NCBI GenBank assembly: GCA_002067205.1
Contig: MVQL01000133.1
Location: 80,001 to 144,000 of the forward strand
Direction of reading: 5' to 3'
Length of the DNA: 64,000 bases
DNA from: Pelotomaculum sp. PtaB.Bin104
GTDB lineage: Bacteria > Bacillota > Desulfotomaculia > Desulfotomaculales > Pelotomaculaceae
Shown here: piece after piece, positions 18,382 to 27,709 of the stretch
Position numbering within the stretch: the stretch's first letter is position 1
Layout of the letters: each line of letters begins with the position of its first letter
Notes under the pieces: generated by a model
The model's input: only the letters and a program-made list of their open reading frames with translations
What the model was told of the DNA's origin: nothing
Databases searched by the model: none
Position numbers and translations under genes: made by a program

Positions 18382-19368
18382 TTATACTTCAGCCACGATC
18401 CGGCCTGTCTCTGTCAGGTCATAGTCACCCAGCCCTTGAAGCTCGGCCTTAAATTGCCTGGATTGGAGAATTTCAATAACCGCTTGAAATTGGGGCTTGT
18501 CCATATCCTCTTTTTTCATCACCAGTTCGTAGCGTTCTTTTTGCAGGGGAATAAATTCAATCCCGCGCACCTGTAGCGGAGCCTTTTCATTGCCCAGTCC
18601 CACATCAGCTTCACCTCGCGCCACGACGCTGGCTACTGCGAGGTGGGAATGCTCTTCACGTTCATAGCCTTTGATCATTCTCCTGTCTACCTCAAGCCTG
18701 CGGAACTGCTCATCAAGCAGCACCCTCGTGCCACAGCCTTTTTCCCGGTTGATGAAAGTCAAATCAGGCCGAGTCAAATCCCTCCATGACTTTATTTCTT
18801 TGGGGTTTCCTTTTGCTACGTAAAAACCTATCATCCGGAAGGCCATATGAACGATGATGGCCGGGGTGCCGAACAGCAGGTGCCGCACATAAGTAACATT
18901 ATAAACTCCCGAATCTCCGTTCCAAAGGTGGGCGCTGGCCATGTGCGCATTGCCCTGGTAAAGGGCCAGCAGGCCGGCAGCGCTCCCAACCTGGTGCCGT
19001 AAGGCACGGGTACCGTTGGGGTGATGCTCCAGGTATTTAGCCAGTATATCCAAAAGCACGTCCTGCCCGCAGATTACCAGCCTATGATCAAGCTTAGCGG
19101 GTTCCTCTTCGAAGGATATTATTGATTGGGGAGATGAGATATTGACTGTCAACGGGGTATCCGGCCGTATTAAATCTAAATTTTTACCCTTTATCTTGTA
19201 GGCCTCTACATCCTCGAGATCGATCCGGATTTTACGTCCCACCCGGTAAGCCTTAAGCTCCCCCCGCTTTACCAACTCGTAAACTGTATTCTTGGCAATT
19301 TTAAGTATTCCCGCAACTTCTTCGGGAGTCAAAGAAGTCTCTTCTTTCACAAGCGATCCCTCCCCCAT
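18382..19368 (-). CDS. One-component regulator: excisionase-type HTH plus periplasmic-binding-like sensor
   Basis: A 328-residue cytoplasmic protein joining a MerR/excisionase-type HTH (residues about 12-58, LTPEEVAGILKIAKNTVYELV ... KAYRVGRKIRIDLEDVEAYK) to a PBP_like domain (about 90-310, RALRHQVGSAAGLLALYQGN, NREKGCGTRVLLDEQFRRL, ARGEADVGLG). The second domain is related to molybdate/tungstate-binding ModA/TupA proteins. It is divergent from modABC, so the natural reading is a sensor of molybdate or tungstate that controls that operon. No signal peptide is present, consistent with an intracellular sensor. Confidence 0.85.
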   Translation of the reverse strand: MGEGSLVKEETSLTPEEVAGILKIAKNTVYELVKRGELKAYRVGRKIRIDLEDVEAYKIKGKNLDLIRPDTPLTVNISSPQSIISFEEEPAKLDHRLVICGQDVLLDILAKYLEHHPNGTRALRHQVGSAAGLLALYQGNAHMASAHLWNGDSGVYNVTYVRHLLFGTPAIIVHMAFRMIGFYVAKGNPKEIKSWRDLTRPDLTFINREKGCGTRVLLDEQFRRLEVDRRMIKGYEREEHSHLAVASVVARGEADVGLGNEKAPLQVRGIEFIPLQKERYELVMKKEDMDKPQFQAVIEILQSRQFKAELQGLGDYDLTETGRIVAEV

Positions 19369-19932
19369 TTTTCTGTTGTTTATTATATATAATTTTTATT
19401 TATTTGATAATCACCTTTTGTAATAGCTTGTTAATTTTTGCAACCTGAAATTACGTTTTATCATTATCACCTTATTACAATGCGAAGCATTCGTAAAACA
19501 CAATAATTCTCACGAGTCTGGCTTGATAAGAAATTGAATTAAACAATTCAATATGGTAGAAATGTTTAAGTCCCTATTTATTACCCATGCTGAGGTAACG
19601 TTAGGACCTTAAAAATAATAGATATTAATCCAATTCTGATATTGACAGTATTCATACCATCCTTTATTATCTTATGTAACGTTATGTTTAGTTGAGTGAG
19701 GTTTGTGATTGCGGTGAGTTATGTGCAGTGCTTCACTGTAATAAAAAGAACTGGATCTAGCTGAGCCCGGTTATACATCTGCTTTTTTTAAGTATTGTTT
19801 AGTCAAGCTGTTGACTAGTTGCCGTGCTTTCTGTCTTAATTGACCAATCACTTTTAGATGTTTATTTCGGGAGGAAGGTGAGACCCTCTTTTTCTAGAAT
19901 TATTTTTACATAGTTGAGGAGGAAAAGAAGCA
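19369..19932. promoter_or_regulatory. Divergent regulatory region with two TAACGTTA sites
   Basis: This 560-base gap separates the HTH/PBP regulator from modA. The palindrome TAACGTTA occurs twice, at 19596-19603 and 19677-19684, 81 bases apart. These are candidate operators for the regulator. No gene is seen. GAGGAGGAAAAG at 19916-19927 is the modA ribosome binding site. Confidence 0.4.
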
Positions 19933-20712
19933 ATGAAAAAATACCCAGTGTTATTTGCGCTCATGTTATTTATCTTAGCAGTTGTCGCCGGTTGCAGTGG
20001 AGGAAAAGAACAGCCGGAAACTAAGCCGGTAAACTTAACCATTTCTGCAGCAGCCAGCCTGCAGGATGCCATGGGAGAATTGAAGACAGTTTATGAAAAA
20101 CAACATCCGGATGTAACCCTGACCTATAATCTAGGCTCCTCGGGAACACTGCAAAAGCAAATTGAGGAGGGCGCCCCGTCAGATTTATTTATATCGGCCG
20201 GTAAGTCCCAAATGGACGCCCTGGCCCAGAAGGGTCTGATTGTGGATAGTACCCACAAAAACCTGCTGGAAAACGAACTGGTGCTGATCAGCGGAAAGGA
20301 CAGCAAGCTTACAGGTTTTGACGGCCTGACCGATGCCAGTGTTAAAAAGATTAGTATCGGCACCCCTGAAACAGTGCCGGCAGGCAAGTATGCCAAAGAT
20401 ACTTTGACCAGCCTGAAACTATGGGATCAGCTTCAAACCAGGATGGTCCTGGCTAAAGATGTGCGCCAGGTGCTGACCTATGTGGAAACCGGCAATGTTG
20501 ACGCAGGCCTGGTTTACCGCACCGATGCCATAACCAGCAGCAACGTTAAAATTGTTGCCGCTGCTCCTGCCGGCTCCTCTGCCCCGATAGTTTATCCCAT
20601 GGCCGTAATCAACAGATCCAAGCACCAGAAAGAGGCGGAGGCATTTGCTGCATTCCTGACAAGTGAGGAAGCGGTTAAAATATTCGAAAAATATGGTTTT
20701 ATAGTCCTTTAG
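19933..20712 (+). CDS. modA: Molybdate ABC transporter, substrate-binding lipoprotein
   Basis: A 259-residue lipoprotein that captures molybdate (or tungstate) outside the membrane. Lipobox VVAGC is at residues about 19-23. The ModA fold is clear: LTISAAASLQDAMGELKTVY, YNLGSSGTLQKQIEEGAPSD and LFISAGKSQMDAL, then ETVPAGKYAKDTL and DVRQVLTYVETGNVDAGLVY. It heads a modABC run with 9 and 19 base gaps. Confidence 0.93.
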   Translation: MKKYPVLFALMLFILAVVAGCSGGKEQPETKPVNLTISAAASLQDAMGELKTVYEKQHPDVTLTYNLGSSGTLQKQIEEGAPSDLFISAGKSQMDALAQKGLIVDSTHKNLLENELVLISGKDSKLTGFDGLTDASVKKISIGTPETVPAGKYAKDTLTSLKLWDQLQTRMVLAKDVRQVLTYVETGNVDAGLVYRTDAITSSNVKIVAAAPAGSSAPIVYPMAVINRSKHQKEAEAFAAFLTSEEAVKIFEKYGFIVL

Positions 20713-20721
20713 CAGTTATAG

Positions 20722-21396
20722 ATGATGAACTTTGAGCAAATGGACTGGCACCCGGTTTTCCTTTCGCTCCGGGTGGCCATAATTGCCACGGTCGTGGTTA
20801 CCTGCCTGGGCGTGCCTCTGACCAGGCTAATAGCCAGGAAAGAGTTCTATGGCAAGGATTTTTTGGAAGCGTTTATCACCCTGCCAATGGTGCTGCCGCC
20901 ATCGGTAGTCGGCTATGGCTTATTGATGCTGATCGGTAAAAACGGCCTGCTGGGCAAAGCTCTGGCTGGAATTGACATTATTATAGTGTTTACCTGGTAC
21001 GCGGCCATCATCGCCTCTACCGTGGTGGCTTTCCCGCTGATGTACCAGAGCGCCAAGGCAGCCTTTAAAAGCGTGGACGTGAACTTTGAAAAAGCGGCCA
21101 GGACCCTTGGGGCAAGTGAAGTGAGAATATTTTTTACGGTTACCTTGCCTCTAGCCTGGCCGGGCATCCTAGCAGGCCTGGTGTTAACCTTTGCGCGTGC
21201 CCTGGGCGAATTCGGGGCCACTTTAATGGTGGCCGGCAACATACCGGGCCAGACCCAGACGATTCCCACAGCCATATATTTTGCGGTGGAATCAGGAAAT
21301 AACCTGATGGCCAGGACCCTGGTTGCCATCATCACGGTATTCAGCTTCATAGTCATATTCTGGGTAAACCGGTGGGCAAAAAAGCAGACTTATTAA
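20722..21396 (+). CDS. modB: Molybdate ABC transporter permease
   Basis: A 224-residue inner-membrane permease with about five hydrophobic helices. The cytoplasmic coupling EAA loop reads SAKAAFKSVDVNFEKAARTL GAS and is followed by LARALGEFGATLMVAGN-type sequence, the ModB signature. It forms the dimeric channel worked by ModC. It starts two codons after the modA stop region, in the same operon. ATG 20722 is followed at once by another ATG; either may be used. Confidence 0.93.
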   Translation: MMNFEQMDWHPVFLSLRVAIIATVVVTCLGVPLTRLIARKEFYGKDFLEAFITLPMVLPPSVVGYGLLMLIGKNGLLGKALAGIDIIIVFTWYAAIIASTVVAFPLMYQSAKAAFKSVDVNFEKAARTLGASEVRIFFTVTLPLAWPGILAGLVLTFARALGEFGATLMVAGNIPGQTQTIPTAIYFAVESGNNLMARTLVAIITVFSFIVIFWVNRWAKKQTY

Positions 21397-21415
21397 AAAC
21401 ATTAAAGGTGATTAT

Positions 21416-22087
21416 ATGATGGCAGCAAGGTTGAAAAAAAAATTATGGCATTTCACTCTGGATGTTCAATTGAAAGTTACCAATCAAATTGTCATTCTCC
21501 TGGGACCATCCGGGTCGGGTAAGACCACTGTTTTGCAATTGTTGTCAGGGCTGCTTAAGCCCGATGAAGGGTTGATCAAATTAAACGACCGGATTTTATA
21601 TTCCTCTGCCGAAAGGATTAACAGCCCGCCGCAAGCCAGGAATATCGGCTACCTGTTTCAGAATTATGCCCTCTTTCCGCATATGACCGTGCGGCAAAAT
21701 GTCTTTTATGGGTTGAAATGCAGAAGACGCAGAAAAGACATGTCTTGTCTGGACCCTGTAAAAATGCTGAACTCCTTTGGTGTCGCCCATCTAATTGACC
21801 GGTACCCCGGCCAGCTTTCCGGCGGGGAGAAACAGCGGGTGGCCCTGGCCAGAGCGCTTGTTGTCGAGCCGGAGCTGCTTTTACTGGACGAGCCTTTCAG
21901 TGCCCTGGATAAGAGCACCAGGATAAGCCTCAGGGAGGAAGTAAGAAAACTGCATGAGCAATGGCAGATACCCTTTATTCTGGTTACCCATGACGAAGAA
22001 GACGCAAAGATTTTAGGGGATATCACCATCTCACTGAAAAACGGGAAGCCCACAGGAAGTTCGCAGAACATTGTGTTGGCGTCATAA
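21416..22087 (+). CDS. modC: Molybdate ABC transporter ATPase, short form
   Basis: A 223-residue ABC ATPase. Walker A is GPSGSGKTT near residue 30, the Q-loop is LFQNYALFPHMT, the signature is LSGGEKQRVALARAL, Walker B is LLLLDEPFSAL, and the switch histidine lies in VTHDEEDA. Typical ModC proteins are about 350 residues because of a C-terminal TOBE/Mop molybdate-binding domain. That domain is absent here, so transport should lack this feedback, as in other short ModC forms. It is the last gene of the operon, followed by a terminator. Confidence 0.92.
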   Translation: MMAARLKKKLWHFTLDVQLKVTNQIVILLGPSGSGKTTVLQLLSGLLKPDEGLIKLNDRILYSSAERINSPPQARNIGYLFQNYALFPHMTVRQNVFYGLKCRRRRKDMSCLDPVKMLNSFGVAHLIDRYPGQLSGGEKQRVALARALVVEPELLLLDEPFSALDKSTRISLREEVRKLHEQWQIPFILVTHDEEDAKILGDITISLKNGKPTGSSQNIVLAS

Positions 22088-22247
22088 AGACACGTCAGCG
22101 TTGTAAGGCCTGCGAAATCCATTTGAGCTAATCTCCAGAACGGCTCTGATTGTTTTGTCCTAATGTTATTTGTTATTCAGCAGTCATAGATGTCAACAAC
22201 TTAACGGATTACTTGTCAATTTAATCTTATCTACCTAGTAATTATTG

Positions 22248-22280
22248 AAGCCGCAATTCTAAATAAGATTGCGGCTTTTT
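22248..22280 (+). terminator. Rho-independent terminator of modABC
   Basis: AAGCCGCAAT (22248-22257) pairs with ATTGCGGCTT (22268-22277), followed by TTT. A second, weaker hairpin (CATCATTT/AAATGATG then TTTTTT) lies at about 22319-22341. No gene is seen in 22281-22479. Confidence 0.85.
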
Positions 22281-22479
22281 ACCTATTGTGGGGCCCTAAT
22301 TAAAACTTAGCCCCGGTATCATCATTTGAAATGATGGTTTTTTATTTAATTCAACACCTTAAAATTTCACGTGGGGAATTTCCCTACGTCGTTACAGTTA
22401 ATGGAATTCGCCAGTTAGCTATACAATCTGGACAGCTCAGTGCTTAAACATTTACAGGCATTCTTTTTTCTTGACACCA

Positions 22480-23235
22480 TTAGCGGCCCAAAATAGTTTG
22501 AGCAATCTTTTTAACGGTATCAGGCGGTAGTACCGTTCTGCCACTGTTGGCTAAGAGCTGCTGCAGTTCAGACGGCAAACATATTATGGTATCACCTGGC
22601 TGAACTATTTTAGACTTTATATTAAATTTACCTGTAGGGTTAGCCAGTACGACAATGGAAACTATTCTGATATTTCCCAGGCCGCTCTTTTCATTTAAAA
22701 ACCTTTTCAACGACAACACATGGTGATAGTTTTGTTCGGCGGGGTTTTTATCCAGAGGTACCCAATGCCCAAGATGAAAACGAAACCATACACCGTTCTC
22801 ATCGCATCCTGCATTATTCCAGTTTTTAGTCTCTAAACAATAGAGTCCTGAAGGCCCAACTGCAATATGGTCAATCTGGCTGCCGTTAATAACCATGTCG
22901 TTAATTATAAACCACCCATCAGGATGCCTATCCAGTTCTTCAGCTACAATTAATTCCCCCGTGAAACCCTTTTGTAGTTTGTTACTTTCAAAGTTAATGG
23001 AAAGCAGTTTGCGTCCAAATGCAATTATGATCACAATTGATATCCAGGATAACGATAGGAATAAACCAAGCGTAGTGTCCCCCATGTACTGTTGGGCAAA
23101 TATAAATATCACCACACCGGCCAGCAGACCCAATATTAAAAATTTTAGCGGAACTGAATTCGCCTTTGCTTCTCTTCTTTTTAGATTATTTGCCTGTTTC
23201 TCCAAGGAACTCGGCCACCGCAATGTGTCAGCCAT
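22480..23235 (-). CDS. NERD-domain membrane protein
   Basis: A 251-residue protein with two adjacent hydrophobic helices at about residues 28-72 (FLILGLLAGVVIFIF and LGLFLSLSWISIVIIIAFG). A nuclease-related NERD domain follows at about 85-210: KGFTGELIVAEELDR, the GSQIDHIAVGPSGLYCLETK block with the restriction-endonuclease-like D...E-x-K core, and NPAEQNYHHVLSLKRFL. The domain is therefore membrane-anchored. NERD proteins are thought to process DNA but their role is poorly known. It stands alone. Confidence 0.82.
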   Translation of the reverse strand: MADTLRWPSSLEKQANNLKRREAKANSVPLKFLILGLLAGVVIFIFAQQYMGDTTLGLFLSLSWISIVIIIAFGRKLLSINFESNKLQKGFTGELIVAEELDRHPDGWFIINDMVINGSQIDHIAVGPSGLYCLETKNWNNAGCDENGVWFRFHLGHWVPLDKNPAEQNYHHVLSLKRFLNEKSGLGNIRIVSIVVLANPTGKFNIKSKIVQPGDTIICLPSELQQLLANSGRTVLPPDTVKKIAQTILGR

Positions 23236-23370
23236 TATTACCCGCCTTCATTCTCTTCCTTATAAATCTATTTATTCTAATATAGATTTGCGTAGGTAGC
23301 AAGGACTGACCAAATGGGACGAAAAAACCAGCCAAAAAAGCGGCTGGAAGAAAAGGAGTCTATAAACATT

Positions 23371-23395
23371 TTAAAAGGCCTCCTCTTTGGAGGCC
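23371..23395 (-). terminator. Rho-independent terminator
   Basis: On the minus strand GGCCTCC pairs with GGAGGCC (23377-23395) and TTTTAA follows. It closes the helical-protein gene at 23421. A second hairpin, CCAGCC/GGCTGG, is nearby at about 23331-23347. Confidence 0.75.
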
Positions 23396-23420
23396 AGTAG
23401 ATATTGATTTTTCATGATAC

Positions 23421-23951
23421 CTATCCTTCAGGATTATGCCCTTTAAAACCCCTACTGAGACGCTGCTCTAATTTATGCAGAATCTTATCAGCTTGTTCTT
23501 GTGTCAATACTCCGTCCGCAACTTTCTGTGCAATTTCAGACCTCTTTAGTTCAAGCATTTTTTCATGGAACTGTTCCATGGTCATACCTTGCTCGCCAAC
23601 AATCTCCTCTAACTTTTGGCCTGATTCCATCTTGGCTTTTAGTTCATCTGCCGTCATCCCCAGTATACTTGCCATTCCATCAAGACTACGTTCCATTCCT
23701 TTAGGCCCATGCCCCTTACCATCGAAAAAACCAAAGCCGCCAAAGCCATCTTTTGAAGAAAGCTTGTCAGCCTGTTCTCGAGTAATTGTGCCTTTCTGAA
23801 TGGCCTCGTCAATCATTTGCTGCTTGGTAGTATTCAAAGCCGATCTTAGCGTGGTCTCATCTATACCAAGATTTGCTGCCAGTTTTGATACAAAGTCCTG
23901 GTATGTTTCATATATGTAATTTTCCGCTTCCGCAAAAGCATAATTCGTCAT
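23421..23951 (-). CDS. Helical repeat protein that appears to have lost its signal peptide
   Basis: A 176-residue protein made of repeated helical units of the kind found in exported YckD/DUF2680-type proteins: LAANLGIDETTLRSAL, KGTITREQADKLSS, then LGMTADELKAKMESGQKLEE, and DGVLTQEQADKILHKLEQRL. Relatives carry a signal peptide ending in A-x-A before this point. Here the frame begins at MTNYAFAEAENYIYE, which looks like the mature start, with no hydrophobic segment. The upstream DNA (23952 onward) belongs to a block with different base use, so the 5' end was probably replaced. AAGGAG lies close upstream. Confidence 0.6.
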   Translation of the reverse strand: MTNYAFAEAENYIYETYQDFVSKLAANLGIDETTLRSALNTTKQQMIDEAIQKGTITREQADKLSSKDGFGGFGFFDGKGHGPKGMERSLDGMASILGMTADELKAKMESGQKLEEIVGEQGMTMEQFHEKMLELKRSEIAQKVADGVLTQEQADKILHKLEQRLSRGFKGHNPEG

Positions 23952-23958
23952 CCATAAA

Positions 23959-25125
23959 TTACTCCTTATAATTGATCCGATACATTAAATAAATAAGCAT
24001 GATAAAAGCACTCGCGACAAAAACAAATCTGGGTCTATAAAACAGCATAAAAACATAGGATGAACATATTCCTAAAAGCTTGGCGCAATTTGATGTTAAA
24101 AGCCTAATGCCTGTAACTCTTGCGATATATTCTTTTTTTGTGTTCTCTAAAATATCTGTGGTCAGAAGGGTATTTACGAGCGAAAGGCATATTCCCTCTA
24201 TAGCAACTACTACAAGTATATAAAGTATATTATTGGAAAAACAGTAATAGCACCAGACGCAGGATACGATTGCCAACATTAAATATGTAATGCCGCGGCT
24301 GAATCTTGAAAACCATTTTTTAAAACACATCAGCAAAAGCATAGAGAACAAGTTCATTCCATATAATATTGAAAGCATCAGGCCCCAGTAACTGCTTGAA
24401 ACTTTCAAGGTGTCAAACGCGAAGGAGTAAAATGCGATATTAACCGAAGTAGTGCCGAAATCTATCACTGCAAGCGTAAGGATTGTATTTTTTAATCCCT
24501 TAAGCCTGAAAAAATATTTTTTGACGCTCAGGCTGAGGGTATCCTGATTATCGTAACTTTTTATCTTGATCTTTGACAGAAGAAACGAAGAAAGAAAGCA
24601 CAGCAGGCTATTTATCAAAAACGCCGGTCTTGGTCCGTATATGCTTATAAAAAAACCCATTATCATCGGAGTGGTCAAACTTATTAAGCCATAACCTCCG
24701 TTCAGGATTGAATTTCCATTAAGCAATTCATCTTTCCCGATGATTGATCTGAGTATTTTATTCTTTGACGGGGTGTAGAGAACGTCGAGAAAATTTACCA
24801 AAAGCATGATAAACATAATGAGCCCGGTATTGCTGAAAATTATGAAAAGAATGGCTAAGCCTTTTAATATATCAAGAACAATCAGAACATTCTTCGAAGG
24901 AAGTCTTTCTCCCAAATTTCCCGCAAAAATGGAAAAGATCATTCCGGGTAACGGAGCTGTTATCATGCTGAACCCGGTTGTAAGGCCGGAACCTGTTTTT
25001 TCGAGCAATAACTGGGCAAACGCTATATTCTGTATGCAAAGCCCGCAGCCTAAAACTGTCTGGCTTAAAAAAAACAATACAAAATGTTTATTTATATATA
25101 ATTTACGTTTCTTATTGATTAACAT
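23959..25125 (-). CDS. Major facilitator superfamily transporter
   Basis: A 388-residue membrane protein with about twelve hydrophobic helices, beginning HFVLFFLSQTVLGCGLCIQN. The loop between helices 2 and 3 reads AGNLGERLPSKNVLI, a variant of the MFS GxLaDrxgrk motif, typical of the macrolide-efflux-like MFS_3 group. The substrate is unknown. Codons are visibly richer in A/T and AAA/ATA than in the mod genes, and with its neighbours to 30.6 kb it looks foreign to the surrounding chromosome. Confidence 0.85.
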   Translation of the reverse strand: MLINKKRKLYINKHFVLFFLSQTVLGCGLCIQNIAFAQLLLEKTGSGLTTGFSMITAPLPGMIFSIFAGNLGERLPSKNVLIVLDILKGLAILFIIFSNTGLIMFIMLLVNFLDVLYTPSKNKILRSIIGKDELLNGNSILNGGYGLISLTTPMIMGFFISIYGPRPAFLINSLLCFLSSFLLSKIKIKSYDNQDTLSLSVKKYFFRLKGLKNTILTLAVIDFGTTSVNIAFYSFAFDTLKVSSSYWGLMLSILYGMNLFSMLLLMCFKKWFSRFSRGITYLMLAIVSCVWCYYCFSNNILYILVVVAIEGICLSLVNTLLTTDILENTKKEYIARVTGIRLLTSNCAKLLGICSSYVFMLFYRPRFVFVASAFIMLIYLMYRINYKE

Positions 25126-25216
25126 GCACTTCTCCTAAAGATTTTCATTTATTTATATTAATCATTGAAACGGTAAATTACTTGACGGCAAACACAATAT
25201 TGGGTAGGTGTTATCT

Positions 25217-26332
25217 TTGCGAAAAAAAATTACAGCAATATTTATCTTAATGTTTTTTGTTTTAACCTTTGATTGCGAAGCGATTTCAGCTCAAGGCTAC
25301 GCCTTGGTGGAAGTATCGACAGGCCGTTTGATTCTGGGAAATAATACTGATAAAAAATTGCCTATGGCTTCGACAACCAAAATAATGACCGGGCTTCTTT
25401 CCTGCGAATCGGGAAAACTCGATTCGACTTTTTCAATACCTGAAGCGGCCGTCAAAATCGAAGGGGCTTCCATCTATCTTGTACCGGGGGAAAAGCTGAC
25501 CCTCCGCGAATTGACTTACGGCCTTCTTCTCGAGTCCGGGAACGATGCGGCAAACGCAATAGCCTATATTCTTGCAGGTTCAATACCGAATTATGCAAAA
25601 ATGATGAATCAAAGAGCAGCCGAATTGGGCCTTATAAATACGAGCTTTTCAAATCCTTCAGGGCTCGACGGTAAAAATCATTATACAACCGCGCTTGATC
25701 TTGCAAGACTCGGAGCGGCAGCAATGAAAAACAAAGATTTTGCCGCGATCGTTTCCACCTATAAATATCAGATACCCTATAACGGGATCAAGAACGGGCG
25801 GACTCTCATCAACCATAACGAACTCCTGAATATATACGAAGGGACTATAGGAATCAAAACCGGATATACAAAAAGCAGCGGAAGGTGCCTCGTCACATGC
25901 GCGGAGCGAAACGGCATCAAATTGGTGGCCGCGACCTTAAACGGTATGGACGATTTTGGCGATCATATATCGCTTCAGAATTACGGATTTTCCAAATTGA
26001 AAATGCATAAGCTTTTGACAAACCCTCCCGATGTGTATGCTGCGGTAGCGGGCGGGCTTTCGGAGCGGGTAAAATGCAGCTATAATGCGGACTTTCAGGC
26101 TCCTTTGACAGATGAAGAGATTTCAAATTTAAAGATGCAGATTGATATGCCAAGGTTTGCCTATGCGCCCGTGACAAAGGGGCAGAAAATGGGCGAGATC
26201 GTTTTTGAGCTTGACAATATAGTAATTGCAAAGACGGATCTTCTGGCCGATGAGAACGTGGATTATAAAGTATTGAGCAGGTTTGAAAAATTCACAGATT
26301 TCTTAAAAAGAAGGTTACTGCATATGCAATAA
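25217..26332 (+). CDS. D-alanyl-D-alanine carboxypeptidase (serine type, S11)
   Basis: A DacF/DacB-type penicillin-binding protein of 371 residues that trims the terminal D-Ala of peptidoglycan stems outside the membrane. A signal peptide lies in residues 1-27 (ITAIFILMFFVLTFDCEAISA). Active-site motifs are complete: SxxK in MASTTKIMTG, SGN in ESGNDAAN, and KTG in IKTGYTKSSG. A C-terminal PBP5_C-like domain follows, then an amphipathic end (RFEKFTDFLKRRLLHMQ) that may anchor it. TTG 25217 is preceded by TAGGTG; the GTG at 25208 is possible. It is divergent from the MFS gene. Confidence 0.9.
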   Translation: MRKKITAIFILMFFVLTFDCEAISAQGYALVEVSTGRLILGNNTDKKLPMASTTKIMTGLLSCESGKLDSTFSIPEAAVKIEGASIYLVPGEKLTLRELTYGLLLESGNDAANAIAYILAGSIPNYAKMMNQRAAELGLINTSFSNPSGLDGKNHYTTALDLARLGAAAMKNKDFAAIVSTYKYQIPYNGIKNGRTLINHNELLNIYEGTIGIKTGYTKSSGRCLVTCAERNGIKLVAATLNGMDDFGDHISLQNYGFSKLKMHKLLTNPPDVYAAVAGGLSERVKCSYNADFQAPLTDEEISNLKMQIDMPRFAYAPVTKGQKMGEIVFELDNIVIAKTDLLADENVDYKVLSRFEKFTDFLKRRLLHMQ

Positions 26333-26352
26333 CCTTCTTTTAAGAAATCTGT
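26294..26352 (+). terminator. Long inverted repeat at the end of the carboxypeptidase gene
   Basis: The sequence from 26294 (ACAGATTTCTTAAAAAG...) to 26317 pairs with 26330-26352 almost without a gap (one extra A), a stem of about 23 pairs around a 12-base loop. It includes the last codons and the stop of the gene. It probably serves as transcript end or RNA stabiliser. Confidence 0.6.
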
Positions 26353-26408
26353 CAGATTTTATTTTTCCGGATATTAATATATAACATGAACGAAGAAAGG
26401 TGACGGCA

Positions 26409-27628
26409 ATGATTACTTTATTCCCGGGTTCCACCGGCCCGTATGTAAAATTGGTGCAAAGTGTATTAAATAAAATCGGTTACACTCCCGGTGCGGTAGA
26501 CGGGGTATACGGCCTTATACCCGACGGTATCGTCGGCTCCGCTACATGGAATGCGCTCATGCGCTATCTTTTGGGTTATGACACATACACTGTAAAAGCG
26601 GGCGACAACGTATACGGCATAGCAAGGAGATACTATACAACCCCAAGCGCCATATTAACCGCCAACCCCGGATTAAACCCCTCGAATCTGACAATCGGCC
26701 AGCAAATCATCGTACCTTATGGATATGATGCTGTATTTACAGATATCGATTATACATATGACATTTTGGATATTCAGATCAGGGGACTGAAGGCGAGATA
26801 TCCGTTTATAGAAGTCAGCAGCGCGGGCAACAGCGTCATGGGAAAGTATCTTTATATGATAAATGGCTCCAACCAGGTATCTTATAATGCATCCCATCAT
26901 GCCAACGAATGGATAACGACGCCTTTACTGATGAAATTCATTGAAAACTTTTCAAAAGCTTATTCGATTGGCGGCCGTCTGGGAAATTACAGTATTCCGG
27001 AAATCTGGAACAGAAGCAGCCTTTATATTGTCCCCATGGTAAACCCGGACGGCGTGGATTTGGTTACCCTGTGGCCGAATTATATAAACCCCGAATATGA
27101 GCGGGCGGCTTCTATAAACCGCACGGGGCTTCCTTTGCCAAGCGTCTGGAAAGCGAACATCAGGGGAACGGATTTAAATCTCAATTATCCGGCCGGACTG
27201 GGATAAAGAACATCAGCTTGAAATCGAGCAGGGAATCGCAGGGCCGGCTCCAAGGGATTACGGCGGCCCCGCGCCTTTATCCGAGCCCGAAACTTCAGGC
27301 ATGGTCCAATTTACAAGACAGCACAATTTTAGGTTGATTATCGCATACCACACGCAGGGAGAAGTAATTTATTATCAATATAATGATTTACAGCCTCCGG
27401 AATCATTGACAATTGCCCAGATTTTTTCAAGGGTGAGCGGTTACTCAATATCGGCAAATCCCGGAGAGGCTTCTTACGCTGGTTATAAGGATTGGTTTAT
27501 ACAGGAATTCAGAAGGCCCCGATTTACAATTGAAGTAGGAACCGGCGTAAACCCCTGTTTCCCTTTCGCAGTTCCCTGTAATTTACCGTCAAAATGAAGA
27601 AATTTTACTGTTAGGCGGTTTAGTATAA
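26409..27628 (+). pseudogene. LysM/M14 gamma-D-glutamyl-diamino-acid peptidase with two frameshifts
   Basis: The frame begins with a peptidoglycan-binding repeat (STGPYVKLVQSVLNKIGYTP), then LysM (YTVKAGDNVYGIARRYYTTP) and an M14 carboxypeptidase domain with zinc ligands HHANEW near residue 165. It stops at 27206 after LNLNYPAG. Removing one base there restores WDKEHQLEIEQGIAG onward with the catalytic glutamate in FTIEVGTGVNP. A second extra base near 27555 again breaks it; corrected, it ends SQFPVIYRQNEEILLLGGLV at TAA 27626-27628. Intact relatives cut peptide links in cell wall or spore cortex. RBS GAAAGG precedes ATG 26409. Confidence 0.8.
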
Positions 27629-27709
27629 AACCGAATACAGGGTAAAGAATACTGCCGCGCAAGGCTTTTAACTTTGTGCGGCAGTTTTAATTTTGGGACA
27701 GCGCAAATT

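Noticed and set aside
23912..23956. A short frame MDDELCFCGSGKLHI that resembles a SEC-C zinc motif, with AAGGAG upstream
   Set aside because: It is only 15 codons and overlaps the coherent frame of the helical-repeat protein starting at 23951. The likeness is probably accidental.
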